From an uncultured Bacillota bacterium (GTDB taxonomy: Bacteria > Bacillota_I > Bacilli_A > RF39 > UBA660), in the NCBI GenBank assembly GCA_947176475.1, contig CAMWQX010000027.1:1-8888 (forward strand): DNA of 8,888 nt, read 5' to 3'. Numbering within the stretch: position 1 is the first letter of the stretch; each line of letters opens with the position of its first letter. Under the pieces are notes generated by a model, which worked only from the letters and a program-made list of their open reading frames with translations, was not told the DNA's origin and made no database searches. The position numbers and the translations under genes are program-made. This document shows, piece after piece, positions 1 to 5,469 of this stretch.

Positions 1-2
1 GT

Positions 3-1580
3 ATGACATTTACAACTAATGAATTAGTTGAAGTCGGAGAAGAATTCTTACTTAACTTTGAAGTAACGAACAAGAATAAATCAATAGATGGTGATGTCGA
101 AATCGAATGTGGTCCTACCAATAATGAAGAAGCTTTCGCTGAATATATAACTTCTGTAATAAATCCTAAACACTTCGAATTAAAAGCAACACAATCGCAA
201 GAGGGTACTTTAAAAGTTACTTTAAATAAGATAAACTTCAATGAAGACTTTGATATCGAATATGGTTGTAGACTAGTAGCATATGCCATTGGAAGTGAAA
301 AGTATGCAGGTGATGCATCTTTAGTTGCTGACAATGGAGTAGCTAAACCAAAAATTGATGAAGAAAATAAACTAATTCCTGTAACTTTAGCTGATGATGG
401 AAAAGTAACCATGGTAAGCAAAGATGATAAAGATTGGTATAACTATCGTGATAAGAGATGGGCAAATGCGGTAATATTAATTGATTCACCTTCTCAATCC
501 TACCAAGAAGGAGACACAATTAAAGAAGACGACATTGAATCATACTTCGTATGGATACCAAAATACAAATATAGATTATGGAATGTAGATACAGTAGAAT
601 CATCAGAAAAAAGCCTAAAACATTCTATAGATATAATATTTGATATAGATGATACAGAAGACGAAGAAGGAATATCATGCAAGACTCCAATGATAAGTGG
701 CGAATCAGGTAACTGTAATAATGGAGAATACATGACACATCCTGCATTTATCTCATTAGGAGTAAATGGATTCTGGGTTGGAAAATTTGAAACAGGATAT
801 GCTGGTGCAACCTCTAAAGAAGAAGCTCAAGTTAATGAAGAAGATTCTTCAAAAATTATTATTAAACCAAATGTATATTCATGGAGAAATAGTACTGTAT
901 TCAATATGTTTAAAACGGCATATAATTACGAACGCGAATTAGACTCTCATATGATGAAGAATACGGAATGGGGAGCAGTAGCATACTTATCCCATTCAAG
1001 ATACGGAATAGATAAAGAAATCAATATAAATAATAATTCATCATCTAAAACTGGTTATAGTGCTTATGCAAGCATTGACCAAACAAAAAATTTTGGAAAG
1101 TCAGGAGATGGTGGCTCCTATAATGCTCCATATAATACATCAGTTGGATACTTAGCAAGTACAACAGGAAACATCACTGGGGTATATGATATGAGTGGTG
1201 GTTCTTATGAATATGTATCATCGTATATGAATGGAAAATTCGGTAATAGCGGTTTTACTGAAGAATCGATTTCTAATTATAATTCTAAATACTTTGATAT
1301 TTATGACAAAAATAGTTATAATAAAACTTATAACTATCGTATTTTAGGTGATGCTACAGGAGAGATGAGTCCATTTATATATGCAGATGATGCCGGAGGA
1401 ACAAAGCGACAGATGAATGTTTGGTATAATGATCTTTCATATTTTTATTCTCCTGGGTATCCTCTTATGACTAGGGGTGGAGACTTTGATTATGGTTTTA
1501 TTTCTGGACAGTTCTTTTTCAATATGAATGGTGGTGGAAATTCAGAACGTTTTACTTATCGCCTAGTCCTAGTTGGCTAA
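3..1580 (+). CDS. Large cell-surface-type protein with FGE-sulfatase/C-type-lectin-like C-terminal domain (5' end cut by window)
   Basis: The frame is open from the window edge. The first ATG has only two bases before it, so no RBS can be judged, and the protein lacks a signal peptide. It is most likely the C-terminal part of a longer exported protein. Residues about 10-110 look like a beta-sandwich repeat (alternating hydrophobics, FEVTNKN, EIECG). Residues 180-192 (SYFVWIPKYKYRL) and 255-263 (NGFWVGKFE) open the second domain. Residues 393-404 (GVYDMSGGSYEY) resemble the GLYDMSGNVWEW signature of formylglycine-generating-enzyme/C-type-lectin folds. The end (RGGDFDYG near 491-498, then ERFTYRLVLVG) matches the usual RGG...FR closing strand of that fold. 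Similar proteins occur as multiple paralogs in gut Bacillota, from memory. FGE catalytic cysteines are not evident, so a binding or adhesin role is more likely than an enzyme. Residues beyond about 430 use more T-ending codons than the front. A terminator follows 34 bp downstream. Confidence 0.75.
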   Translation: MTFTTNELVEVGEEFLLNFEVTNKNKSIDGDVEIECGPTNNEEAFAEYITSVINPKHFELKATQSQEGTLKVTLNKINFNEDFDIEYGCRLVAYAIGSEKYAGDASLVADNGVAKPKIDEENKLIPVTLADDGKVTMVSKDDKDWYNYRDKRWANAVILIDSPSQSYQEGDTIKEDDIESYFVWIPKYKYRLWNVDTVESSEKSLKHSIDIIFDIDDTEDEEGISCKTPMISGESGNCNNGEYMTHPAFISLGVNGFWVGKFETGYAGATSKEEAQVNEEDSSKIIIKPNVYSWRNSTVFNMFKTAYNYERELDSHMMKNTEWGAVAYLSHSRYGIDKEININNNSSSKTGYSAYASIDQTKNFGKSGDGGSYNAPYNTSVGYLASTTGNITGVYDMSGGSYEYVSSYMNGKFGNSGFTEESISNYNSKYFDIYDKNSYNKTYNYRILGDATGEMSPFIYADDAGGTKRQMNVWYNDLSYFYSPGYPLMTRGGDFDYGFISGQFFFNMNGGGNSERFTYRLVLVG

Positions 1581-1614
1581 ATAAATGTTCACAAATGCAG
1601 TAGGTAAAATAAGA

Positions 1615-1646
1615 TTAAAAGCAACAATTGATATTGTTGCTTTTAA
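1615..1646 (+). terminator. Intrinsic terminator after the surface-protein gene, probably bidirectional
   Basis: A perfect 14-bp stem (TTAAAAGCAACAAT with ATTGTTGCTTTTAA) closes a TGAT loop. Read on the plus strand it ends the 1-1580 gene. Read on the minus strand the stem is followed by the T-rich TCTTATTTT, so it may also end the minus-strand toxin mRNA. Confidence 0.8.
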
Positions 1647-1666
1647 CATATTGGGAGTGGTATAAT
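1638..1666 (+). promoter_or_regulatory. Promoter of the small antisense RNA (TTGCTT-17-TATAAT, extended -10)
   Basis: A perfect TATAAT at 1661-1666 is preceded by TGG, giving an extended -10. A TTGCTT -35-like hexamer at 1638-1643 is exactly 17 bp upstream, inside the right arm of the preceding terminator. No ORF with an RBS follows. A terminator lies about 55-80 bp downstream, so the product is a short non-coding RNA starting near 1673. Confidence 0.7.
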
Positions 1667-1672
1667 TAAGTT

Positions 1673-1751
1673 GTGAGAGACATTACATTACAAGCTAATG
1701 TTTACCACATAGTGTAGACATCTTATTCAGAATGAATAAGATGCTTTTTTT
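1673..1751 (+). ncRNA. Candidate type I antitoxin small RNA (~79 nt), convergent with the minus-strand toxin mRNA
   Basis: The boundaries come from an extended -10 promoter (TATAAT at 1661-1666) and an intrinsic terminator ending in seven Ts at 1745-1751. A predicted internal hairpin pairs ACATTA (1685-1690) with TAATGT (1696-1701). No reading frame with a Shine-Dalgarno is present. The RNA ends on the toxin stop codon (1750-1752), so it would be antisense to the toxin mRNA 3' UTR and not to the ORF. It also carries TTTACCAC (1701-1708), identical to the anti-Shine-Dalgarno arm in the toxin leader. TACCAC (1703-1708) could pair with the GTGGTA at the toxin RBS, and CATAGT (1708-1713) is complementary to the ACTATG at the toxin start codon. 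Convergent 3' overlap is the arrangement of txpA/RatA and bsrG/SR4-type loci. The start site is approximate and the antitoxin role is inferred. Confidence 0.6.
1719..1751 (+). terminator. Intrinsic terminator of the small antisense RNA
   Basis: A 10-bp stem (CATCTTATTC with GAATAAGATG) closes an AGAAT loop and is followed by C and seven Ts. On the minus strand no T-run follows the stem, so the toxin mRNA should read through it. Confidence 0.85.
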
Positions 1752-1824
1752 ATCTACTAATTAGTAGATATACAATGACAGTTAATATAAGGATGGTTAT
1801 ATCCTTGATACTAAGTTTTATCAT
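1750..1824 (-). CDS. Candidate type I toxin: 24-residue hydrophobic membrane peptide
   Basis: On the minus strand ATG is at 1824-1822 and TAA at 1752-1750, giving 24 residues. The peptide has a short charged N-terminus (MIKLSIKD), one uninterrupted aliphatic membrane-spanning stretch at residues 9-22 (ITILILTVIVYLLI) and a basic end (SR). A strong Shine-Dalgarno, AAGGTGG (1835-1829), sits at suitable spacing. A consensus promoter (TTGAAA-17-TATAAT) lies about 90 bp upstream of the start. The size, composition and convergent antisense RNA fit the small hydrophobic type I toxins (Fst/Ldr, TxpA, BsrG and Ibs types), which insert in the membrane. I do not recognise the peptide itself. The last codons and stop fall in a perfect 20-bp palindrome (1751-1770). 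Toxicity is inferred; the alternative is an unrelated small membrane peptide. Confidence 0.65.
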   Translation of the reverse strand: MIKLSIKDITILILTVIVYLLISR

Positions 1825-1897
1825 AGTACCACCTTCTTATGTATTTTTTTCCAAAACCCCTGAATAATAAGCTTGTAGTAAGTAGGTGGTAAAGCAT
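1811..1897 (-). CDS. Leader ORF (28 codons) overlapping the toxin start
   Basis: On the minus strand ATG is at 1897-1895 and TAG at 1813-1811. GAGAGG (1910-1905) stands exactly 7 nt before the ATG as a credible Shine-Dalgarno. The 28-residue product is basic and aromatic at its end (KKYIRRWYYDKT) and matches nothing I know. Its codons 2-6 cover the anti-Shine-Dalgarno arm of the toxin leader. Its final codons pass through the toxin RBS and overlap the toxin ORF by 14 nt in another frame. Ribosomes on this ORF would melt the inhibitory stem and finish next to the toxin start, as mok does for hok. It is short enough to be chance, so confidence is limited. Confidence 0.4.
   Translation of the reverse strand: MLYHLLTTSLLFRGFGKKYIRRWYYDKT
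1827..1891 (-). promoter_or_regulatory. RBS-masking stem in the toxin mRNA leader
   Basis: In the minus-strand transcript, leader segment TACCACCTACTTA (1891-1879) pairs with TAAGAAGGTGGTA (1839-1827). Twelve of 13 positions pair, with one T-T mismatch. The second arm contains the whole toxin Shine-Dalgarno and ends 2 nt before the ATG. The stem would block toxin translation in the full-length mRNA unless it is opened. Leader stems that hide the RBS are known for Fst RNA I and other type I toxin mRNAs. Confidence 0.65.
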
Positions 1898-1919
1898 CTT
1901 CGTGCCTCTCGAGTGGTAT

Positions 1920-1948
1920 ATTATAAATAGTAAAATGCGGGGTTTCAA
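1920..1948 (-). promoter_or_regulatory. Promoter of the toxin mRNA (TTGAAA-17-TATAAT)
   Basis: On the minus strand a TTGAAA -35 (1948-1943) and a perfect TATAAT -10 (1925-1920) are separated by exactly 17 bp. The predicted start is near 1914, leaving a leader of about 90 nt before the toxin ATG. No other minus-strand gene lies downstream, so the small hydrophobic ORF is its evident target. Confidence 0.8.
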
Positions 1949-1965
1949 TAGTTGCGGCAAAATAA

Positions 1966-1990
1966 GACAAAACTTGTCAAAATGTGACAA
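1966..1990. repeat. Clustered TTGTCA/TGACAA half-sites, possible operator
   Basis: GACAA (1966-1970), TTGTCA (1974-1979) and TGACAA (1985-1990) form two nested inverted repeats in 25 bp. They lie about 20 bp upstream of the minus-strand toxin promoter and about 15 bp upstream of the -35 region of the 2058 gene, so a regulator bound here could affect both. No regulator is identified. Confidence 0.35.
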
Positions 1991-2005
1991 AAGTTTTTGG
2001 ATTTA

Positions 2006-2034
2006 TTAAGATTATTAATAATATATGATATAAT
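2006..2034 (+). promoter_or_regulatory. Promoter of the amidotransferase-like operon
   Basis: A perfect TATAAT at 2029-2034 preceded by TGA (extended -10) has a weaker TTAAGA -35 17 bp upstream. The ATG at 2058 follows with a purine-rich AAAAGTGG RBS at 2043-2050. Confidence 0.7.
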
Positions 2035-2057
2035 TTTGATAGAAAAGTGGTGTTTAG

Positions 2058-2747
2058 ATGAAACCAGTTATTGGAATAGTAGCAAAGCATTATCGCGATG
2101 ATCATAAGCGATTAGAGACTTTTATAAGAGATGAAGTTGAACAAGCAATATTTGATAATGGAGGAATTGCCATTGGCATACTTCCACCAAATGAGGATAA
2201 GATAAAAGCAAGTTCTGATTGGCATGAGCAACTTACAACAACGGAAAAACATAATTTATATGAAGCTATTGCTCTTTGTGATGGAATTATCTTACAAGGT
2301 GGAGGATATGCTGATGAGTATGAGTGTTTTATTGCCAAGTATTGTTATGATTATAATATCCCTATTTTAGGAATATGTGCAGGAAATCAGAATATGGTAA
2401 GAGCATTAGGTGGGACGATTGGACATATTGATAGTAATAAGCATGACTCAGATGATGAATATGTTCATGATATAAAGATAAATATTGATTCTAAGTTATT
2501 TCGTATAATTGGTAAAGAAGAAATTAAAGTTAATTCAAGACATCATAATTATGCTTTAGATCCAGGTCCTTTAAAAATAACATCATATTCTCTTGATGGA
2601 ATACCTGAGTCAGTTGAAGATGCAACAAAAAGATTTTATGTTGGTGTCCAATTTCATCCAGAAAGTTTAATTAAAAAAGATGAAAATATGAATAAGATAT
2701 TTGTTAATTTTATAGAAGTTTGTAATCAATATATAAAGGAAAAGTGA
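2058..2747 (+). CDS. Gamma-glutamyl-gamma-aminobutyrate hydrolase-like (peptidase C26, class I glutamine amidotransferase fold)
   Basis: The 229-residue cytoplasmic protein begins with the family's typical KPVIGIVA strand. DGIILQGG (75-82) precedes the nucleophile elbow GICAGNQ (105-111) with Cys107. The partner residues lie in QFHPES (198-203) with His200 and Glu202. NSRHHNYA (159-166) matches the conserved NSxHHQ-type loop of the PuuD-like branch. Length is slightly short for the family (about 240-250). Members cleave gamma-glutamyl amides such as gamma-glutamyl-GABA or gamma-D-glutamyl peptides. The substrate here cannot be told, since no putrescine-pathway genes are nearby. The elbow reads CAG where many members have CRG. 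It heads an apparent operon with the small membrane proteins that start 25 bp downstream. It ends with TGA. Confidence 0.88.
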   Translation: MKPVIGIVAKHYRDDHKRLETFIRDEVEQAIFDNGGIAIGILPPNEDKIKASSDWHEQLTTTEKHNLYEAIALCDGIILQGGGYADEYECFIAKYCYDYNIPILGICAGNQNMVRALGGTIGHIDSNKHDSDDEYVHDIKINIDSKLFRIIGKEEIKVNSRHHNYALDPGPLKITSYSLDGIPESVEDATKRFYVGVQFHPESLIKKDENMNKIFVNFIEVCNQYIKEK

Positions 2748-2772
2748 GTAAATATTTCGCGGAGGTTTATAC

Positions 2773-3237
2773 ATGTTAAAAAAGAATTATTATAAAATTT
2801 TAGTTGGCTTACTTTTAGTTATAGTTTTCTTAGTTGGTTTATTAGTTTATTTAGAAGACAACACTAATCAGAATTTTTCTAATGAATATTCACAGTATTC
2901 TCTTGATGGTAAAAAAAGTGAAGGAGAGTTTTTTATAAGTGGATGGGCTTATAGAAATGAAGAAGAACTATTTATCTTTTTAGGAAGTTATTCTGAATCA
3001 AGTACAAAAAAAGATAAAGATTATAAATATTATCGAGTAGAAGTATATTTAGATGATGAATTAATTGACAGTGAAGAATCTGAAGACATTAGTTTATATG
3101 ATTATTGGAATAACTATAAATTATTTAAAAGGATTAAATTTACTAATGATGACTTTAAATTAGTTATGAAAGTATATGATAAGAAGAAGGGGGATTGCAT
3201 GTATGAAAAAGAAATCAGTGTCGACAGATTTATCTAA
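2773..3237 (+). CDS. Small single-pass membrane protein, unknown function
   Basis: The 154-residue protein has a strong GGAGG RBS 7 nt before the ATG. Residues 8-27 form one hydrophobic helix after a lysine-rich start, so it is probably N-in with an outward-facing domain (or an uncleaved signal anchor). No lipobox is present. The outer part (30-154) is highly charged and rich in Tyr, Asp and Glu, with alternating beta-like segments. I do not recognise a domain. It follows the amidotransferase-like gene by 25 bp and overlaps the next, similarly built gene by 35 bp, implying co-translation. Confidence 0.8.
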   Translation: MLKKNYYKILVGLLLVIVFLVGLLVYLEDNTNQNFSNEYSQYSLDGKKSEGEFFISGWAYRNEEELFIFLGSYSESSTKKDKDYKYYRVEVYLDDELIDSEESEDISLYDYWNNYKLFKRIKFTNDDFKLVMKVYDKKKGDCMYEKEISVDRFI

Positions 3238-3664
3238 ACTTCATTATTTAGCATTATTTTTATGCTTAGTAATTATAGTTATTGTTTTAGTTAAGATTTA
3301 TATGTTAAGTACAAACAAGGATTTATCAAGTTTTTATGAAATAGACTCGAAAGATAAAAGTATACATGGATATCTTGTCCAATCAATTTATCGAGGGAAT
3401 ATGAATATCGATAAAATAGAATTTGAAGATGATATATGTGAATTTAAGTATAAAGTTTTAATTAATGATGAAGAAGCCAATCAGGATACGATAAGTGATG
3501 AATTTTGTAAAGTTACAAATGAATACCTAAAGAGAAAATTGGAAGTTATACCAATTTGGTATACTAAAGATGTTAAAAAGATTGAACTTGTTTATGAATA
3601 CAATAAAAAGGATGATAAGCAAAGTATCACGAAGGAACAAGAATTAGTTTTTAAGAAAATATAA
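3203..3664 (+). CDS. Small single-pass membrane protein, unknown function, overlapping its upstream neighbour
   Basis: I chose the ATG at 3203 over an earlier in-frame ATG at 3176. AAGAAGGGGG (3184-3193) gives 3203 a proper Shine-Dalgarno about 9 nt upstream, while 3176 has none. The resulting 153-residue protein starts MKKKS and has one membrane helix at about 13-34. A charged beta-rich outer domain follows. Size and architecture copy the preceding gene, so the two may be a divergent pair or partners in one complex, although I see no convincing sequence identity. A terminator lies 5 bp after the stop. Confidence 0.78.
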   Translation: MKKKSVSTDLSKLHYLALFLCLVIIVIVLVKIYMLSTNKDLSSFYEIDSKDKSIHGYLVQSIYRGNMNIDKIEFEDDICEFKYKVLINDEEANQDTISDEFCKVTNEYLKRKLEVIPIWYTKDVKKIELVYEYNKKDDKQSITKEQELVFKKI

Positions 3665-3668
3665 AAGG

Positions 3669-3691
3669 CGAAATTAATTTTCGTTTTTTTT
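3669..3691 (+). terminator. Terminator closing the amidotransferase/membrane-protein operon
   Basis: A short stem (CGAAA with TTTCG, loop TTAAT) is followed directly by eight Ts. The stem is only 5 bp, but the position right after a stop codon and the long T-tract make a terminator likely. Confidence 0.65.
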
Positions 3692-3736
3692 ATGATAAAA
3701 GTTAGTAAATATAAGCATAATATAATAGGTGATATT

Positions 3737-5191
3737 ATGAAGAATGTTAGTATTTGGAGTGAAGAGATAGATAAGAGTAAAGTAAATAGTTTAGATACAG
3801 ATTTAGATGTGGATGTGGCAATAGTTGGTGGAGGAATAACAGGTTTAAGTGTTGCCTATTATTTGAGTGATATTGGATATAATATATGTTTGCTTGAGAG
3901 TAAAGAAATAGGTGAAGGTATTACTTCAAGAACAACGGGTAAGATTACGTATTTACAAGAGGATTTACTTTTAAAAATAAAGGATATATATAATGAAGAT
4001 GTGGCAAAGAAGTATTATGAGAGTCAAAAAGAAGCTATTAAAGAGTTAAATAGAATAATACTCGAGAATAGCATTAGTTGTGATCTTAAAAAATCGGATA
4101 GTTATATATTTGCCGAAAATAAAAAGGATATAAAGAAAATAAAAGAGTTAAAGGAATTGCTTGAACGATTTGGGGAGAAAATAGAAAGTGTTTATTCTTT
4201 ACCTGATGATACAAAAGTTAAATATGGAATAAAGGGAAATGGCACTTATGTCTTTAATGTTATAAAGTATTTAAAGGAATTAAGAAAAGCAATAGAAGAT
4301 AAAATTAAGATATATGAGAGAACTAAGGTTGAAAATATTATTAAAGATGATGGTGAGTATGTTTTAAAGACAAAGAATAATGAAGTTAAAGCAAGAAAAG
4401 TTATAATTTGTACGCATTATCCTTTCTTTTTATTTCCCTATTTAATGCCATTAAAATGTTCTTTGGAAAAGTCCTATGTTGCTCTTTATAAGACAAATTC
4501 CGATATAGAGTATAATGCTATTACGATATGCAAGCCAACTATTTCGATAAGATATGTGGAAGGTAAAAGAGCAAGATATAAATTAGTGTTAGCTAAATCG
4601 CATAATGTAAATTTTAATAATGATGATAAGGATCATTTTGCGAAAATTAGTAGTATTAAAAAAAGACCAGATTATCTATGGAGTAATATTGATGTTATTA
4701 CGAAGGACTATATGCCTTATGTGGGTAAAATTGATGATAATTTATATTTAGCAACGGGATATAATACTTGGGGAATGACGAATGGAACTTTAGCAGGATT
4801 AATTATTAAAGATTTAATAATAGATAAGAGAAGTGAGTATATTGAGTTATTTAATCCTAAGAGAAGCAGTAATATGAGTACCTTCATCAAATATCCTCTT
4901 TATATGTTTAATAGTGCTTATTCATTTGGAACAAGTAAATTAATAAAGAATAAGTCATGGTATTCTAAGTCTGTTGAATTTAAAAAAATTAAAGGATGTA
5001 ATGTAGGAATATATACGGATGATAAAGGTGTTAAACATATTGTTAAGAATAAATGTCCCCATTTGGGATGTAGTTTAATATTTAATGAGGTAGAGCATAC
5101 TTGGGATTGTCCTTGTCATGCTTCACGTTTTGATATTGATGGTAAAGTTATAAATGGACCAAGTAACTATGATATTCATTTTGATGAGTAA
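3737..5191 (+). CDS. FAD-dependent oxidoreductase with C-terminal Rieske 2Fe-2S domain (YhfW-like)
   Basis: The start at 3737 is preferred because AGGTGA (3727-3732) is its RBS. A longer frame from 3692 begins inside the previous terminator's T-tract. The protein is 484 residues. The N-terminal DAO-type Rossmann motif VAIVGGGITG (27-36) binds FAD and is followed by LLES (52-55), whose glutamate should contact the ribose. SRTTGKIT (64-71) is typical of the family. The Rieske domain occupies the last ~75 residues. Ligands are Cys440 and His442 (CPHLGC) and Cys458 and His461 (CPCH), and both disulfide cysteines (445, 460) are present. Length is close to Bacillus YhfW (about 509). The substrate is unknown; amine or amino-acid oxidation is the family theme. 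TATAAT at 3721-3726 is near the RBS, and I could not settle a promoter. Confidence 0.88.
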   Translation: MKNVSIWSEEIDKSKVNSLDTDLDVDVAIVGGGITGLSVAYYLSDIGYNICLLESKEIGEGITSRTTGKITYLQEDLLLKIKDIYNEDVAKKYYESQKEAIKELNRIILENSISCDLKKSDSYIFAENKKDIKKIKELKELLERFGEKIESVYSLPDDTKVKYGIKGNGTYVFNVIKYLKELRKAIEDKIKIYERTKVENIIKDDGEYVLKTKNNEVKARKVIICTHYPFFLFPYLMPLKCSLEKSYVALYKTNSDIEYNAITICKPTISIRYVEGKRARYKLVLAKSHNVNFNNDDKDHFAKISSIKKRPDYLWSNIDVITKDYMPYVGKIDDNLYLATGYNTWGMTNGTLAGLIIKDLIIDKRSEYIELFNPKRSSNMSTFIKYPLYMFNSAYSFGTSKLIKNKSWYSKSVEFKKIKGCNVGIYTDDKGVKHIVKNKCPHLGCSLIFNEVEHTWDCPCHASRFDIDGKVINGPSNYDIHFDE

Positions 5192-5218
5192 CTTTTTTGT
5201 AAAAAGCAAAAAATAGCC

Positions 5219-5247
5219 TTGCAAATTAGAAAAATAATCAATATAAT
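5219..5247 (+). promoter_or_regulatory. Promoter of the proline T-box operon (TTGCAA-17-TATAAT)
   Basis: TTGCAA (5219-5224) and TATAAT (5242-5247) are separated by exactly 17 bp. The predicted start is near 5254, just ahead of the T-box stem I. Confidence 0.8.
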
Positions 5248-5253
5248 AGAGGT

Positions 5254-5449
5254 AGAAAACGAGAATATAGGATTAGTAATGAATTATTAATTATCAAGAG
5301 AGTTCGTGGTTGGTGAAAACGAATTAATTATATTCATGAACCTACCTATTAGTGTTGTTAATAGCAACCGGGTAATGCCGTTATCAAGATTAAGTTAAAC
5401 AAAGGGATGGTACCGTGCTTAATGCACTCACTTTATCATTCCTTTTTTT
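5254..5449 (+). promoter_or_regulatory. T-box riboswitch, tRNA-Pro responsive
   Basis: Landmarks appear in the expected order. AGTA (5275-5278) and ATGAAT (5279-5284) form the left side of stem I. AGAGAG (5297-5302) and GGTTGGTGAAAAC mark the distal stem I motifs. ATTCAT closes the specifier stem at 5332-5337, followed by GAA-CCT-ACC. By alignment with the glyQS leader, where the codon directly precedes ACC, the specifier is CCT (5341-5343), a proline codon. This agrees with the ProRS gene downstream. The T-box core GGGATGGTACCGTGC (5404-5418) contains TGGT (5408-5411), which would pair with the ACCA end of tRNA-Pro. Uncharged tRNA-Pro should stabilise the antiterminator and switch the operon on. 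Confidence 0.93.
5404..5449 (+). terminator. Regulated terminator of the T-box leader
   Basis: GGGATGGTA (5404-5412) pairs with TATCATTCC (5434-5442), including two G-U pairs. The inner stem is GTGC/GCAC, and seven Ts follow. It uses the same T-box strand as the antiterminator, so the two structures exclude each other. Confidence 0.88.
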
Positions 5450-5469
5450 GTTTTTTTAGGAGAGATTTT

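Larger units (their letters stand above)
1689..1900. repeat. Four short inverted repeats linking the antisense RNA region to the toxin leader
   Basis: Segments of the small-RNA region recur in inverted orientation in the toxin leader. They are AAGATGCTTT (1738-1747 versus 1891-1900), TTTACCAC (1701-1708 versus 1886-1893), TACAAGCT (1689-1696 versus 1870-1877, 11 of 13 matching when extended) and TTATTCAG (1723-1730 versus 1860-1867). The order is partly permuted. In the toxin mRNA these copies make the 5' leader and the 3' UTR complementary, including at the leader ORF start codon. That would allow a long-range 5'-3' lock, as in hok. Confidence 0.6.

Noticed and set aside
500..733. Minus-strand ORF of 77 codons
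   Set aside because: It is a shadow of the surface-protein gene with no RBS or promoter. The same holds for minus frames at 2102-2338 and 7488-7754.
3..1580. Surface protein as an active formylglycine-generating enzyme
   Set aside because: The fold signature is present, but I see no catalytic cysteine pair in the expected C-terminal part and no sulfatase nearby.
1673..1751. Small RNA as a tracrRNA for a nearby CRISPR-Cas9 system
   Set aside because: No CRISPR repeats, anti-repeat or cas genes are in the window, and the convergent toxin ORF explains the RNA better.
1839..1892. Plus-strand 17-codon ORF starting ATGTATTTT in the toxin leader region
   Set aside because: It has no RBS or plus-strand promoter and lies fully antisense to the supported minus-strand leader.
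3692..3736. Longer N-terminus for the FAD/Rieske oxidoreductase
   Set aside because: The upstream ATG directly follows the terminator T-tract and lacks an RBS. The ATG at 3737 has AGGTGA.
5192..5218. Terminator after the oxidoreductase gene (CTTTTTTGTAAAAAG)
   Set aside because: It is only an A/T stem without a following T-run, so I could not support it.
5407..5469. Longer N-terminus for the methyltransferase
   Set aside because: These codons lie in the T-box antiterminator/terminator. The ATG at 5470 has AGGAGA.
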